From the NCBI RefSeq assembly GCF_007725405.1, contig NZ_CP042163.1, positions 2,108,001 through 2,172,000 of the forward strand: a stretch of DNA of 64,000 nucleotides. Reading direction: 5' to 3'. Origin of the DNA: Shouchella miscanthi. GTDB taxonomy: Bacteria; Bacillota; Bacilli; Bacillales; Bacillaceae_D. Within the stretch, counting starts at the first letter, position 1, and every line of letters begins with the position of its first letter. Shown here piece after piece: positions 1 to 8,762 of the stretch. The translations under genes were made by a program, and so were the position numbers. The notes beneath the pieces were generated by a model. It saw only the letters and a program-made list of their open reading frames with translations. It had not been told where the DNA came from and did not search any database.

Positions 1-320
1 GGATGGCTTTTTTTAACGGTTTTCCTTTTTCAGTTAAACAAAAGTCAACTATAGTTGTGGTGCCGCCAAATGCAGCTCCAATTGTACCTGTTTCAAAATT
101 ATCTTTTGTTACCGTACCGCCAAAGGGCATATCTAAATGAGTGTGGGGATCAACACCACCAGGGAAAACAAAACAACCTGTGGCGTCAATGGTGTCATCT
201 ACATGTCCAAACGTTGCGGCGCTACCGATGCCAGCTATTTTTTCGTTTTCAATCAATACGTCTGCTTGATACGTATCGGATGCCGTTACGATCGTCCCGT
301 TCTTAATCACTTTTTTCATA
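1..320 (-). CDS. hydA: Dihydropyrimidinase (hydantoinase), N-terminal part
   Basis: The visible 106 codons start at an ATG whose complement is at 318-320, preceded on the minus strand by an AAGGAG ribosome site. They match the start of the cyclic amidohydrolase family: a small beta-sandwich strand region, then GGVDPHTHLDMP with the metal-binding pair His59/His61, and a GGTTTIVDF segment. The gene runs off the left edge, so its length and remaining metal ligands cannot be checked. It lies 12 bases after preA on the same strand. The neighbours make hydrolysis of 5,6-dihydrouracil/dihydrothymine the likely job; D-hydantoinase or allantoinase activity is less likely. Confidence 0.88.
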
Positions 321-332
321 AACGCTCACTCC

Positions 333-1607
333 TTAAGATTGAGGGGATTTCATTGACGCCAGGCTGCTTTGGCGATCATTCCATGACATAGGAGGCAGGC
401 CATTTTCTTTCACGACCATATCAATTGCGCCGTCCACTGGGCAAACGATGGAACATAGATTACAGCCTACACATTCGTCTTCGTTTACTTTTAAGTATGG
501 AGCTCCTTTTTCGTCGACAAATCGTTCTATACATTGATGGGCTGTGTCTTCACATGAAATGTGGCACTTATTACAGTGAATACACACATCCGTATGAATA
601 GACGCGACCACTTGATGGTTGAGATTCACATTGCCCCAGTCAGAGTAACGCTGTATCGATTTACCGGTTAAATCGCGAACAGAGGAAAGCCCCTTGTCGT
701 CTAGGTACGTGGAAAGACCGTCAATCATGTCTTCTACAATTCGAAATCCGTGATGCATTGCCGCTGTACATACTTGCACATTGGTCGCACCCATTAACAG
801 AAATTCAACAGCGTTTTGCCAATTGGCTATACCGCCAATCCCGGAAATCGGAACCGTCACACGTGGATTTCTGGCACAGTCACCTAACATGTGAAGCGCA
901 ATTGGTTTGACGGCAGGCCCGCAATAGCCACCGTGCGTTCCTAGACCATCGACATTCGGTACCGTTTGCCATGAGTGAATGTCGACTCCAGCTAGGCTGT
1001 TAATGGTATTGATTAGGCTAATAGCATCCGCACCGCCTTGCACAGCAGATTCCGCGGTTACGGTAATGTCTGTAATATTTGGCGTTAGTTTAACGATCAC
1101 AGGTGTTTGAGCTACTTCTTTCACCCATTCCGTTTGTTTCTGCACGAGCTCTGGCACCTGACCAGACGCTGCGCCCATACCACGTTCGGCCATACCGTGA
1201 GGACAGCCGAAATTTAGTTCTAAGCCATCTACACCAACAGCCTCTACTTTTTTAACAATTTCATGCCATTTGTCTTGTTTTGGCTCGACCATTAATGAGG
1301 CGACGATCGCATGATCAGGAAACCGCTTTTTCGTTTCCTCAATTTCACGTAAATTGGTTTCAAGAGGACGATCAGAAATTAATTCAATGTTATTAAAACC
1401 TGCTACACGCTGACCATTAAAGTGAACAGCGGCAAATCGGGAGGTTGAGTTGATAATTGGCTCCCCTAACGTTTTCCACACGGCGCCACCCCAACCTGCT
1501 TCAAATGCACGCTGAACTTGATAGCCTGAATTTGTTGGAGGTGCACTGGCAAGCCAAAAGGGGTTAGGAGAGGAGATTCCAGCAAGGTTGCTGTATAGAT
1601 CAGCCAT
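333..1607 (-). CDS. preA: NAD-dependent dihydropyrimidine dehydrogenase, catalytic subunit PreA
   Basis: This 424-residue protein has a dihydroorotate-dehydrogenase-like TIM barrel binding FMN, then a C-terminal ferredoxin module. The motif NFGCPHGMAERGMG near residue 132 carries Cys135, which aligns with the active-site cysteine of mammalian dihydropyrimidine dehydrogenase. Two 4Fe-4S cysteine clusters are at about 342-352 and 379-389. Together with PreT it would reduce uracil and thymine to the dihydro forms with NADH. The start overlaps the end of preT by 8 bases and has an AAAGGAGG site, so translation is probably coupled. Length and domain order are normal for the family. Confidence 0.93.
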   Translation of the reverse strand: MADLYSNLAGISSPNPFWLASAPPTNSGYQVQRAFEAGWGGAVWKTLGEPIINSTSRFAAVHFNGQRVAGFNNIELISDRPLETNLREIEETKKRFPDHAIVASLMVEPKQDKWHEIVKKVEAVGVDGLELNFGCPHGMAERGMGAASGQVPELVQKQTEWVKEVAQTPVIVKLTPNITDITVTAESAVQGGADAISLINTINSLAGVDIHSWQTVPNVDGLGTHGGYCGPAVKPIALHMLGDCARNPRVTVPISGIGGIANWQNAVEFLLMGATNVQVCTAAMHHGFRIVEDMIDGLSTYLDDKGLSSVRDLTGKSIQRYSDWGNVNLNHQVVASIHTDVCIHCNKCHISCEDTAHQCIERFVDEKGAPYLKVNEDECVGCNLCSIVCPVDGAIDMVVKENGLPPMSWNDRQSSLASMKSPQS

Positions 1608-2949
1608 AATGTGCCTCCTTTCGAACGTCTGTTAGAGTTCGATGAATCGAATACGCCGTTTGTTTTCCTTGTTCAGCTGCAGAGACGACCATTGCTTCAC
1701 CTTGTCCATCACCGAAGATGACGTCGCCGCATGCATATACACCTTCAGCAGTTGTTTTAAACTGCTCGTTAATCGTGATTATCCCATTCTTTGTGTGAAT
1801 GTTAGCCTGATCAAGCCAACTGTAGCGCGATTGCCCAATTGCACGAACGACAAAATCAGTTGGGATGACGGTAGTATGACCACTTGGAATCGGCCGACGC
1901 CGTCCATCTTGATCTGCTTCTCCAAGTGTCATTTGCATACATTCTACTCCAGTTACAGATCCATTCTCATCAAGAAGAATGCGAGTAGGAGAGTGAAGCC
2001 AGCGAAATTCAACGCCATCCTGCTTGGCAAAGGTATATTCAAAATCATAAGCCGTCATTTCATCTTCTGTACGACGGTAAAGGATTTTTACATTAGAAGC
2101 TCCTAGACGTACAGCGCATGTTGCCCCATCAATAGCTGTATTCCCAGCTCCAATCACGACACCATTTTTTCCGGAAAAATGAGTCGCAAGATCATCGGTT
2201 TTTGTTGCCTTCACAAAATCAATGGCGTCATAAACATCTTGTGCGTGTTCTCCCGGGATGCCTAAAGTAGGGACGCTCCCCATTCCGATCGCGAGAATAA
2301 CTGCATCATATGAGCTTTTTAATTCATCAAGAGTAATGTCTTCGCCGACACACGTATTTGTTTGTATCGTAACACCGAGAGACTTAACTTGTTCGACCTC
2401 CCAATAAGAGATTTTTTTTGGTAAACGAAACGACACAATGCCATACGTATCTAAACCACCAGCTTCTGACTCTTTTTCAAAAATGGTAACACCATGGCCG
2501 AGGCGAGCAAGCTCTCGTGCAGCAGATAAACCAGCTGGTCCACTGCCAACGATGGCTACACGTTGATTCGTTTTTTTGCCTGCTTTAAAAAGGATTTTCT
2601 TATTATGAATAGCCCAATCCGTTGCAAATCGCTGTAATTTGCCAATTGAAATCGCTTTAGAAGAATGGTTCAACACACAAGCACCTTCACACAGTTCCTC
2701 AGTAGGACAGACTCTGGCACAGCTAGCTCCTACAGGATTAGCTTCCATTATGGTTCGAGCAGAGCCAATTAAATTGGCAGTCGTAATTTTTTTAATGAAG
2801 CCGGGAATGTCAATACCTGTGGGACAAGCGGTAATGCAAGGAGCATCGTAGCAATACAAACAACGAGTTGCCTCATCTATTGCTTCTTGGCTAGAGAGTG
2901 GGGGTTCCACTTCTTCAAAATTCACCTGTAACTTGTCTAACAAATGCAT
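1600..2949 (-). CDS. preT: NAD-dependent dihydropyrimidine dehydrogenase, electron-transfer subunit PreT
   Basis: This 449-residue flavoprotein resembles the glutamate synthase small subunit. Counted from the chosen start, cysteines 30/33/38/42 and 77/81/87/91 are ligands for two N-terminal 4Fe-4S clusters, GSGPAG near 135-140 binds FAD, and GAGNTAIDGA further on is the nucleotide site for NAD(P)H. It would pass electrons from NADH to PreA. A longer reading frame reaches back to 3018, but AAAGGAGG lies seven bases before the ATG at 2949 and the extra 23 residues encode that ribosome site, so 2949 is preferred. It is the first gene of the visible pyrimidine-degradation operon. Confidence 0.92.
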   Translation of the reverse strand: MHLLDKLQVNFEEVEPPLSSQEAIDEATRCLYCYDAPCITACPTGIDIPGFIKKITTANLIGSARTIMEANPVGASCARVCPTEELCEGACVLNHSSKAISIGKLQRFATDWAIHNKKILFKAGKKTNQRVAIVGSGPAGLSAARELARLGHGVTIFEKESEAGGLDTYGIVSFRLPKKISYWEVEQVKSLGVTIQTNTCVGEDITLDELKSSYDAVILAIGMGSVPTLGIPGEHAQDVYDAIDFVKATKTDDLATHFSGKNGVVIGAGNTAIDGATCAVRLGASNVKILYRRTEDEMTAYDFEYTFAKQDGVEFRWLHSPTRILLDENGSVTGVECMQMTLGEADQDGRRRPIPSGHTTVIPTDFVVRAIGQSRYSWLDQANIHTKNGIITINEQFKTTAEGVYACGDVIFGDGQGEAMVVSAAEQGKQTAYSIHRTLTDVRKEAHYG

Positions 2950-3216
2950 GGAAACGCCTCCTTTTTTTAGATCGTAACGAAATGCTGCATAAAGCCGTTG
3001 CTGACTAAGTTTATCCACTTACAATAAAGATGAAAAATTCAAAATTCAACAACAGTGTTAGATTATATGTTACAAAACGTAAAAAATGAGTTGGAAGACA
3101 AGCCTCCTTTCAAAGAAGATAGGGAAGTGAAAGAACATCATGAGGGGATAGGGTGACGTACACCCTGACAAAGAGGTGAATATACTCATTTTTAACATAA
3201 ATAGGGAAAGAAAGCT

Positions 3217-3253
3217 AGAGAAAGACGCGTATAAGAGACAAACGTCTTTCTCT
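3217..3253 (-). terminator. Hairpin terminator after the GPP34 gene
   Basis: The arms AGAGAAAGACG and CGTCTTTCTCT (3217-3227 and 3243-3253) form a perfect 11-bp stem. On the minus strand it is followed by a T-rich stretch. The stem overlaps the stop codon of the GPP34 gene. The remaining bases between it and preT (to 2950) contain no gene I can support. Confidence 0.7.
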
Positions 3254-3950
3254 ACGCGTCAGATGAAGAGGAGGTTGTTGAGGTAACGACTGCCGTTGCA
3301 ATCGCCATTGTTATCGATGTATCAATAAACTCTGTTGCCATCTTAACGGATTTTGATAATGGAAGGTTTTTGTTCAAATGTTTAACTTGCTTTTCAATCT
3401 TTTTTGCTTCATTACGATCCGTAAATACAATGTCTACTAGCTTACTTGATTGAAGAAGAGAGAGTAACATTAGGTGTCGCTCTTCATTTTTGTTTAAAGG
3501 TTCTTGTTGATTTGTTTTCTCCAAAATGGTTACTAATCGTTCACGAACGATAGGGATTAAATTCTCTTGTTTGCATTCGTAAGTGAATGATGGAAATAGT
3601 CCTAAAATATACTTTTTGTTCACAGTCAAAATAGTACTGTCTTCAAGCTTTCGAGCAATTGTATGCTGGATGTTATCTAGTCTTGATGGCAATGCTGTAA
3701 CCCAGTATTCAGGCGTTTTTGGCTTTGAGTTGTCCATTAACATAAGGGTCTCCTCTAATAGAGGATCTGCGGCTTTCTTAGACAGTGGAACAATTTTTTT
3801 ATGACGGACTTCAATAAGGGAATCGAGCAGCAGATCGGTAAGGATCGCTGCAGCTAGGCCATAAGAAAGTGAAGCGGCTGAGCGTGCGTATGGTTTCTTT
3901 TTATGGGGGTCAAGGGATAAAACAAACAGTTGTTCAGCAAGTAAATGCAT
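3252..3950 (-). CDS. GPP34 (GOLPH3/Vps74-like) family protein
   Basis: The 232-residue protein begins MHLLAEQLFVLSLDPHKKK and has the helical pattern of the GPP34 fold, whose eukaryotic members bind phosphatidylinositol 4-phosphate at the Golgi. Typical features are the N-terminal LAEQLFVLSLD helix, an LSYGLAAAILTDLLL helix and a C-terminal hydrophobic helix rich in Ala, Thr and Ile. Bacterial members are mostly uncharacterised, so no function is assigned. A TTG at 3983 would give 11 more residues, but AGGAGG lies just before the ATG at 3950, so that start is used. The gene stands alone between the pre operon and a divergent XRE gene. Confidence 0.75.
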   Translation of the reverse strand: MHLLAEQLFVLSLDPHKKKPYARSAASLSYGLAAAILTDLLLDSLIEVRHKKIVPLSKKAADPLLEETLMLMDNSKPKTPEYWVTALPSRLDNIQHTIARKLEDSTILTVNKKYILGLFPSFTYECKQENLIPIVRERLVTILEKTNQQEPLNKNEERHLMLLSLLQSSKLVDIVFTDRNEAKKIEKQVKHLNKNLPLSKSVKMATEFIDTSITMAIATAVVTSTTSSSSDA

Positions 3951-4230
3951 ACGTATCAATCCTCCTACTTTTCTTACGACCAAACAGGTAAATACGTTTC
4001 ACATTTTTATGAAAAAAGCCTACTCTGTAAAAAATAAGATGCCGACACAAGTAACGAAAGCAACGCATATTAGCTGCCAAAAGAGAAAGAACTTTTTCTA
4101 TTTTAGGGTTTTCGTTATAGATAAAATAAATTATAATGAAATGAATAATTTTAACACAGTGTTACAGAAATCGTGAATATTCAATCTTCACGTAATTATT
4201 AATGATTTGTTTGAAAAAAGGGGCTCTGGA

Positions 4231-4470
4231 ATGAAAAAGATGAGTAATGAGAATCTTAACCAAATGGTCGAGAAGATGGTTGAGATGAGAAAAATGTTAG
4301 GTATTAGTAGAGTTGAGTTAGCAAAAAGAACTGGTTTAAATCAGACCCTAATCAGAAAGTTAGAAAGAGGAATGGATAGAGCACATGTCGATGATTATAT
4401 GATGATAATTGATACCTTAACAATGGAAATGCTTGTTCGAGACCTTTTGCCGAAAGACAGGAAAGGATAA
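4231..4470 (+). CDS. Small XRE-family helix-turn-helix protein
   Basis: A 79-residue protein made almost entirely of one XRE/Cro-type DNA-binding domain. The HTH is at about residues 22-45 (MLGISRVELAKRTGLNQTLI followed by RKLERG). There is no sensor or dimerisation domain. The start at 4231 sits behind an AAGGGG ribosome site; an in-frame TTG at 4207 is less likely. It lies just upstream of a 23-codon ORF and a broken rap gene. A role as a local repressor or antitoxin-like regulator is possible but not shown. Confidence 0.75.
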   Translation: MKKMSNENLNQMVEKMVEMRKMLGISRVELAKRTGLNQTLIRKLERGMDRAHVDDYMMIIDTLTMEMLVRDLLPKDRKG

Positions 4471-4516
4471 TAATTGTAGGGTTAAACTCTTTTTAAAACG
4501 AAGGAGCGTGTTTTTC

Positions 4517-4588
4517 ATGCGAGAAACGTTTGTATTTAAAGATGGAGTTCATAGCAACTTTGATAAAACATATGAATTTTATATCTAA
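4517..4588 (+). CDS. Possible 23-residue peptide
   Basis: ATG at 4517 follows an AAGGAGCG ribosome site with nine bases between, and the frame closes at TAA 4586-4588, running straight into a strong terminator. The peptide reads MRETFVFKDG followed by VHSNFDKTYEFYI. It has no signal peptide or membrane helix, so it does not look like a Phr precursor. A good ribosome site and a terminator at its stop codon favour a real short gene cotranscribed with the XRE gene, but at this length chance cannot be excluded. Confidence 0.4.
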   Translation: MRETFVFKDGVHSNFDKTYEFYI

Positions 4589-4616
4589 GATGCCATCATA
4601 GGCATCTTATTTTTAT
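4587..4616 (+). terminator. Rho-independent terminator after XRE and 23-codon ORF
   Basis: Perfect 8-bp arms AAGATGCC and GGCATCTT (4587-4594 and 4601-4608) around a 6-base loop are followed by ATTTTTAT. Confidence 0.8.
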
Positions 4617-4648
4617 GTTTCCCAATATGCATCAATATATTGGGAAAC
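4617..4648. repeat. 12-bp perfect inverted repeat
   Basis: GTTTCCCAATAT at 4617-4628 and ATATTGGGAAAC at 4637-4648 are exact complements around an 8-base loop. No T-run follows on either strand, so it is more likely an operator or mRNA structure than a terminator. It lies between the XRE unit and the broken rap gene, where the XRE protein could bind. Confidence 0.6.
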
Positions 4649-4719
4649 ACGTTAAATTCGACAAATCTTAAATTTAATATGGTGAATTTATTCTAGTAAG
4701 TTAATAATAGGTAAAGTAG

Positions 4720-5313
4720 GTGAACCTTATACACAAAAAGATACCATCTTCAAAAGTTGGTGCAAAAATTGTAGAGTGGTATAGCTGTATCCTCTCAAGC
4801 TCTTACACAGAGGCTACGTTACTTAAGCACGAAGTAGAACAAATGCTTAAGACAATGGAAGAAGATGATAAGATACTAGCTTATTTTTCTTTAGTTGAGT
4901 AAAGACACAACAACATTCTTGATAAGAGTAGTAAAAGTGAACCCCTCGATGGTTCATTCAAATTTGTTGAGACGAAAATGGATCATTACTTAAAGTATTT
5001 ATATTACTTTATTAGTGGCCAAGACGAATTTAACAATCAGAAGTATAGGACTTCCATAAAAATGTTTAGAAAAGCAGAGCGTTTATTAGAGTATGTAAAA
5101 GATGAAACAGAAGAAGCAGATTTCTTAGGTTACATGGGTTATGCATATTATAGAATAAACCAATACCTTCTCTCATTATCGTATCTAGAACAAGCTGAAA
5201 CAGCTTTTAGACGATTAGGAGTAATTAATAATGCTGTTAACAACAAACAGGTAATAGGCGCAATTTATGTAGAATTAAAGCAAATTTTTTTCAGTCTCAA
5301 AACTAAAACATAA
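4720..5313 (+). pseudogene. Truncated Rap phosphatase gene (nonsense mutation, C-terminal loss)
   Basis: From GTG 4720 the frame encodes a Rap N-terminal helical segment (IVEWYSC, then MLKTMEEDDKILAYFSL). It hits TAA at 4900-4902, and the same frame continues without a shift into MDHYLKYLYYFISGQDEF, then YRTSIKMFRKAERLLEYV and YMGYAYYRINQYLLSLSYLE. The order matches the intact Rap at 48611-49699 segment by segment (for example YLRFMYYYVSGQAEF there). Homology stops after about 190 residues, at a terminator, so roughly half of the TPR domain is missing. No phr gene follows. It is a decayed Rap paralogue. Confidence 0.85.
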
Positions 5314-5340
5314 GGCTTAGTTAAGTTTTGAGACATTTTT
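5294..5340 (+). terminator. Terminator at the end of the rap pseudogene
   Basis: GTCTCAAAACT (5294-5304) pairs with AGTTTTGAGAC (5324-5334), and the stem is followed by ATTTTT. The left arm lies inside the last codons of the truncated frame, which suggests that a deletion joined the remnant to an existing terminator. Confidence 0.7.
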
Positions 5341-6000
<660 letters not shown>

Positions 6001-6014
6001 AAGGAGCGATCTTT

Positions 6015-6218
6015 TTGTCTAATAAAAACCATCTAGTGCTAGGAATAATCGTTTCTATAGTTATCATTTGTGTGACAGTATTATTGATAACGAGAATGTA
6101 TGTTAATAGCAAAGAAATCGAGTCAGCAAGTAAAGAATGTGTAAATAACAATGGAATCGTGCAGGTGGATAAGGGTTTTTTAAGTTTGACTTATTCCTTT
6201 TCCTGTTCGTCAAGATAG
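6015..6218 (+). CDS. Small single-pass membrane protein
   Basis: A 67-residue ORF starting at TTG 6015, seven bases after an AAGGAGCG ribosome site. Residues 7-27 form one strong transmembrane helix (LVLGIIVSIVIICVTVLLIT). The remaining polar part (about 40 residues) contains two cysteines and would lie outside the membrane if the short N-terminus is inside. Nothing identifies a function. A long imperfect hairpin follows at 6271-6347. Confidence 0.5.
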   Translation: MSNKNHLVLGIIVSIVIICVTVLLITRMYVNSKEIESASKECVNNNGIVQVDKGFLSLTYSFSCSSR

Positions 6219-6270
6219 CACGGTTAAAAAAACAACAATCATTATTTTCCTCAAGTAAAAAATTGTTTTG

Positions 6271-6347
6271 TGAGAAAGGGATAACTGAGAATGTGTAAAC
6301 ACTAACTGTTTATTGTGGTGTTTAATGATGTTTATTGCCCTTTCTCA
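6271..6347. repeat. Long nested imperfect inverted repeat
   Basis: The outer arms TGAGAAAGGG (6271-6280) and CCCTTTCTCA (6338-6347) are perfect complements, and inner arms TAAACAC (6296-6302) and GTGTTTA (6318-6324) nest inside. No strong T-run follows. It could be a structured 3' end of the 6015 gene. Between 6348 and 6640 nothing else is seen. Confidence 0.45.
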
Positions 6348-6641
6348 TCCTTTATTGTCCGTGTAGTCCCTCTTCTTCCTACACAACTCTTACTTTCATT
6401 CAACTTCTCTGTTCCTAGTGAGCCTGAGCATAGCCCTTTTTATGATACACAATAGCAGTAACCATACATTATTTATGAATTCAAACCAAGAATTATCTTC
6501 CACTGATCCTGATTTGTAAAAGCGTTTGGATACCTCATGGGAATTAACCCTTCTCCCTCCCCCATCCATATTAAAATTAATGGCGATAGGGTCACTGTTG
6601 TCATGTAATTTAAATAATAATCTTGCTTAATCTTCACTTTA

Positions 6642-6677
6642 AAAAAAGCAGCTCCTTTGGAGGAAGCTACCTTTTTT
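6642..6677 (-). terminator. Terminator of the MFS exporter gene
   Basis: A bulged GC-containing stem (GCAGCTCC...GGAGGAAGCTAC on the plus strand) is flanked by A7 on the left and T6 on the right. On the minus strand this gives a stem followed by a T-run directly after the exporter gene; it may work in both directions. Confidence 0.6.
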
Positions 6678-6721
6678 ACGGTTCATGTAACCAGATCATA
6701 AATTGATATTGAAAGATCAGT

Positions 6722-8182
6722 TTATTGTTTTTTATTGCCGTAAGTACTTCTGCGTACTAGGAATGCTAAGACAACTGCTGCACAAGCAAAATAGAAGCCA
6801 GTTGAAAAGCTTAACTGGGAACCAACGGTCATGGCTTCTACAGTATCAAGTTCAGTCGGGTTACTAATAGTTGATAAGAAATTCTGTTGACCATTTTCCA
6901 TGATCGCAATAAATAAAGCTGCACCGATCGCTCCAGATACTTGCATTAATGTATTTGCGATAGCTGTACCATGCGGATAAAGTTTAGCTGGTAATTGATT
7001 TAATCCATTTGTTTGTGCTGGCATCATAATCATTGCGACGGAGACCATTAAGAACACATGTTGAATGATGATGACCCACATTGGTACACCAGGTGTAGAA
7101 AATCGATAAGTGAACACTGTGATTGCTAAAAGAATGGTACCTGGAATTAAAATTGGACGAGGTCCGAATTTATCAAAAAGCCGCCCCATAATTGGTGACA
7201 TTGCACCATTAATTAATCCACCAGGCAGCATCACTAATCCAGTAGCTACAGCTGTAAACGCAAGAGCTCCTTGCATGTACACGGGAAGAACTAGCATCAT
7301 GGCAAACATGGTCATCATCGTGAGCATAACGAGTAGAAGACCAATAAGAAACATCGGGTAGCGGAAGACGCGAATATCTAGCATCGGCTTTTCTAGTTTT
7401 AATTGTCTCCAACTAAATAATGCGAGTGAGGCAAATCCAACAATTAAACATGCTAAAACCACAGGATCAGTGAAGCTAGCATCTCCTTTTCCTGCTGAAC
7501 TAAATCCGTAAACAATGCCACCAAACCCTAGAGTTGAAAGGATAAATGACCATATATCGAGCTTTGGTTTGGACGTCTCTGTTACGTTTTTCAAGACTTT
7601 TATACCAAACAATAATGAGAAAAGCGAAATGGGAACGACAAAGTAGAATAACCAACGCCAAGATAGATTTTCTACAATTAATCCTGATACAGTCGGTCCG
7701 ATTGCCGGAGCAAACATAATAACAAGGCCAACCAATCCCATTGAAGCTCCGCGTCTTTCAATTGGTATAACGGATAAGATGACGTTTGTTAAAAGCGGAA
7801 TCATAATTGCTGTGGCAACTGCCTGCGTAAGCCGCCCTATTAACAAAACGGAGAAAGTAGGACTAATCCCCGAAATGACTGTACCTACTGTAAACAATGT
7901 CATGGCTGTAATAAACAGTTGCCGCGTAGTAAACCGCTCCATAAAGTAAGCTGAAATCGGAATCAGAGTTCCAATGATTAACATATACCCTGTTACCAAC
8001 CATTGAACAGTACTATAAGCCACATTAAAGTCAGACGAAATGGCGTTTAACGCTACATTCAAAATGGTTTCGTTTAATATTGCAACAAATGCTCCAGATA
8101 GTAATACGGCTAATAGTGGTACCACCTTTATTTTTGGCATTTCTTTCTTTACGTTTAACTGTTGTGACTGTTCTAGATCCAC
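6722..8182 (-). CDS. DHA2-family (14-TM) multidrug MFS exporter
   Basis: This 486-residue protein has about 14 hydrophobic segments, as in the EmrB/QacA/LmrB group of drug/H+ antiporters. Family marks are the early LNETILNVALNAI segment (position of the TM1 acidic motif), QWLVTGYMLIIGTLIP in TM2, GRLTQAVATAIMIPL, and motif C in GLVIMFAPAIGPTVSGLI. It would expel toxic compounds at the cytoplasmic membrane; the substrate cannot be read from sequence. Translation starts at GTG 8182 behind a run of G. The upstream region carries palindromes of TetR type (8213-8273), but no regulator gene is adjacent, so the repressor is presumably encoded elsewhere. Confidence 0.85.
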   Translation of the reverse strand: MDLEQSQQLNVKKEMPKIKVVPLLAVLLSGAFVAILNETILNVALNAISSDFNVAYSTVQWLVTGYMLIIGTLIPISAYFMERFTTRQLFITAMTLFTVGTVISGISPTFSVLLIGRLTQAVATAIMIPLLTNVILSVIPIERRGASMGLVGLVIMFAPAIGPTVSGLIVENLSWRWLFYFVVPISLFSLLFGIKVLKNVTETSKPKLDIWSFILSTLGFGGIVYGFSSAGKGDASFTDPVVLACLIVGFASLALFSWRQLKLEKPMLDIRVFRYPMFLIGLLLVMLTMMTMFAMMLVLPVYMQGALAFTAVATGLVMLPGGLINGAMSPIMGRLFDKFGPRPILIPGTILLAITVFTYRFSTPGVPMWVIIIQHVFLMVSVAMIMMPAQTNGLNQLPAKLYPHGTAIANTLMQVSGAIGAALFIAIMENGQQNFLSTISNPTELDTVEAMTVGSQLSFSTGFYFACAAVVLAFLVRRSTYGNKKQ

Positions 8183-8212
8183 CTATATTTCCCCCCATAC
8201 TTACAATGCAAT

Positions 8213-8273
8213 ACGATACGGTATCGTTTCCCAACGTATCGTACCACCAAAATAAATGAAACGCAATCGTTTC
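8213..8273. promoter_or_regulatory. Operator-like palindromes upstream of the MFS exporter
   Basis: ACGATACGGTATCGT (8213-8227) is a perfect 15-bp palindrome. A related half site ACGTATCGT lies at 8234-8242, and GAAACG-CAAT-CGTTTC (8258-8273) is a second palindrome. They sit 31-91 bp before the exporter start, the usual place for a repressor of an efflux gene. Confidence 0.6.
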
Positions 8274-8529
8274 GTATTTGTTTTTTTAGTAAAACTAGTA
8301 AGCTAACTAGAAATGAGATGTTGAGGGAAACCGGTGGATTTATCTCGAAATGAGGTTATCATGAAGTAAGAATTTGATTCCTTAAGGAAAGTTAAGATTT
8401 GAACTTCTATGATTTTTCCTATTATGTAATTGAGAGCTTTTGCCGTCTGTTTTGGAGACGAATTTTTCACTTTAAAAAATGTAGCTACTATACGTTCCTT
8501 CTACTGTACGTGCGTTTATTTGTTTCTTG
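8274..8529. other. Intergenic stretch, no gene seen
   Basis: About 250 bases without a supported gene. A weak CGTCT/AGACG stem followed by AATTTTT occurs near 8443-8466. The next recognisable sequence is the VOC gene remnant. Confidence 0.4.
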
Positions 8530-8715
8530 TCATTTGGATATGTATATCCATTCAAATAGTCTTTTATGATACTCCCTCCTATAAATGAATTCTAACCTAT
8601 TCTCTTCTGGATCATGTAAGCGGATTTTCACATGTGCATAGTCTAACGAAAGCCTCTGTATGCTCAAAACCAAATACCTCTCTTCCTATAAACTCTTTCT
8701 GCTTCAAAAACACTT
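8530..8715 (-). pseudogene. Broken VOC (glyoxalase/bleomycin-resistance) family gene, 3' end
   Basis: Read on the minus strand, one frame gives KQKEFIGREVFGFEHTEAFV and a second continues with DYAHVKIRLHDPEENRLEFI, then YRREYHKRLFEWIYISK and a stop at 8530-8532. The segment VKIRLHDPEENRLEF is the typical last strand of VOC proteins, which carries a metal-binding Glu. The frame change between the halves and the absence of the N-terminal half show a frameshifted, truncated remnant. Confidence 0.6.
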
Positions 8716-8762
8716 TAATCTGTTACTAATGTGCCGATATATAGTAAGGAAGGAGGTGAGAA

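Noticed and set aside
1642-2106. Plus-strand frame of 154 codons inside preT
   Set aside because: It is antisense to a well-supported gene and has no recognisable protein features.
2949-3018. Longer N-terminus of PreT
   Set aside because: The extra 23 codons include the AAAGGAGG ribosome site, so the start at 2949 is preferred.
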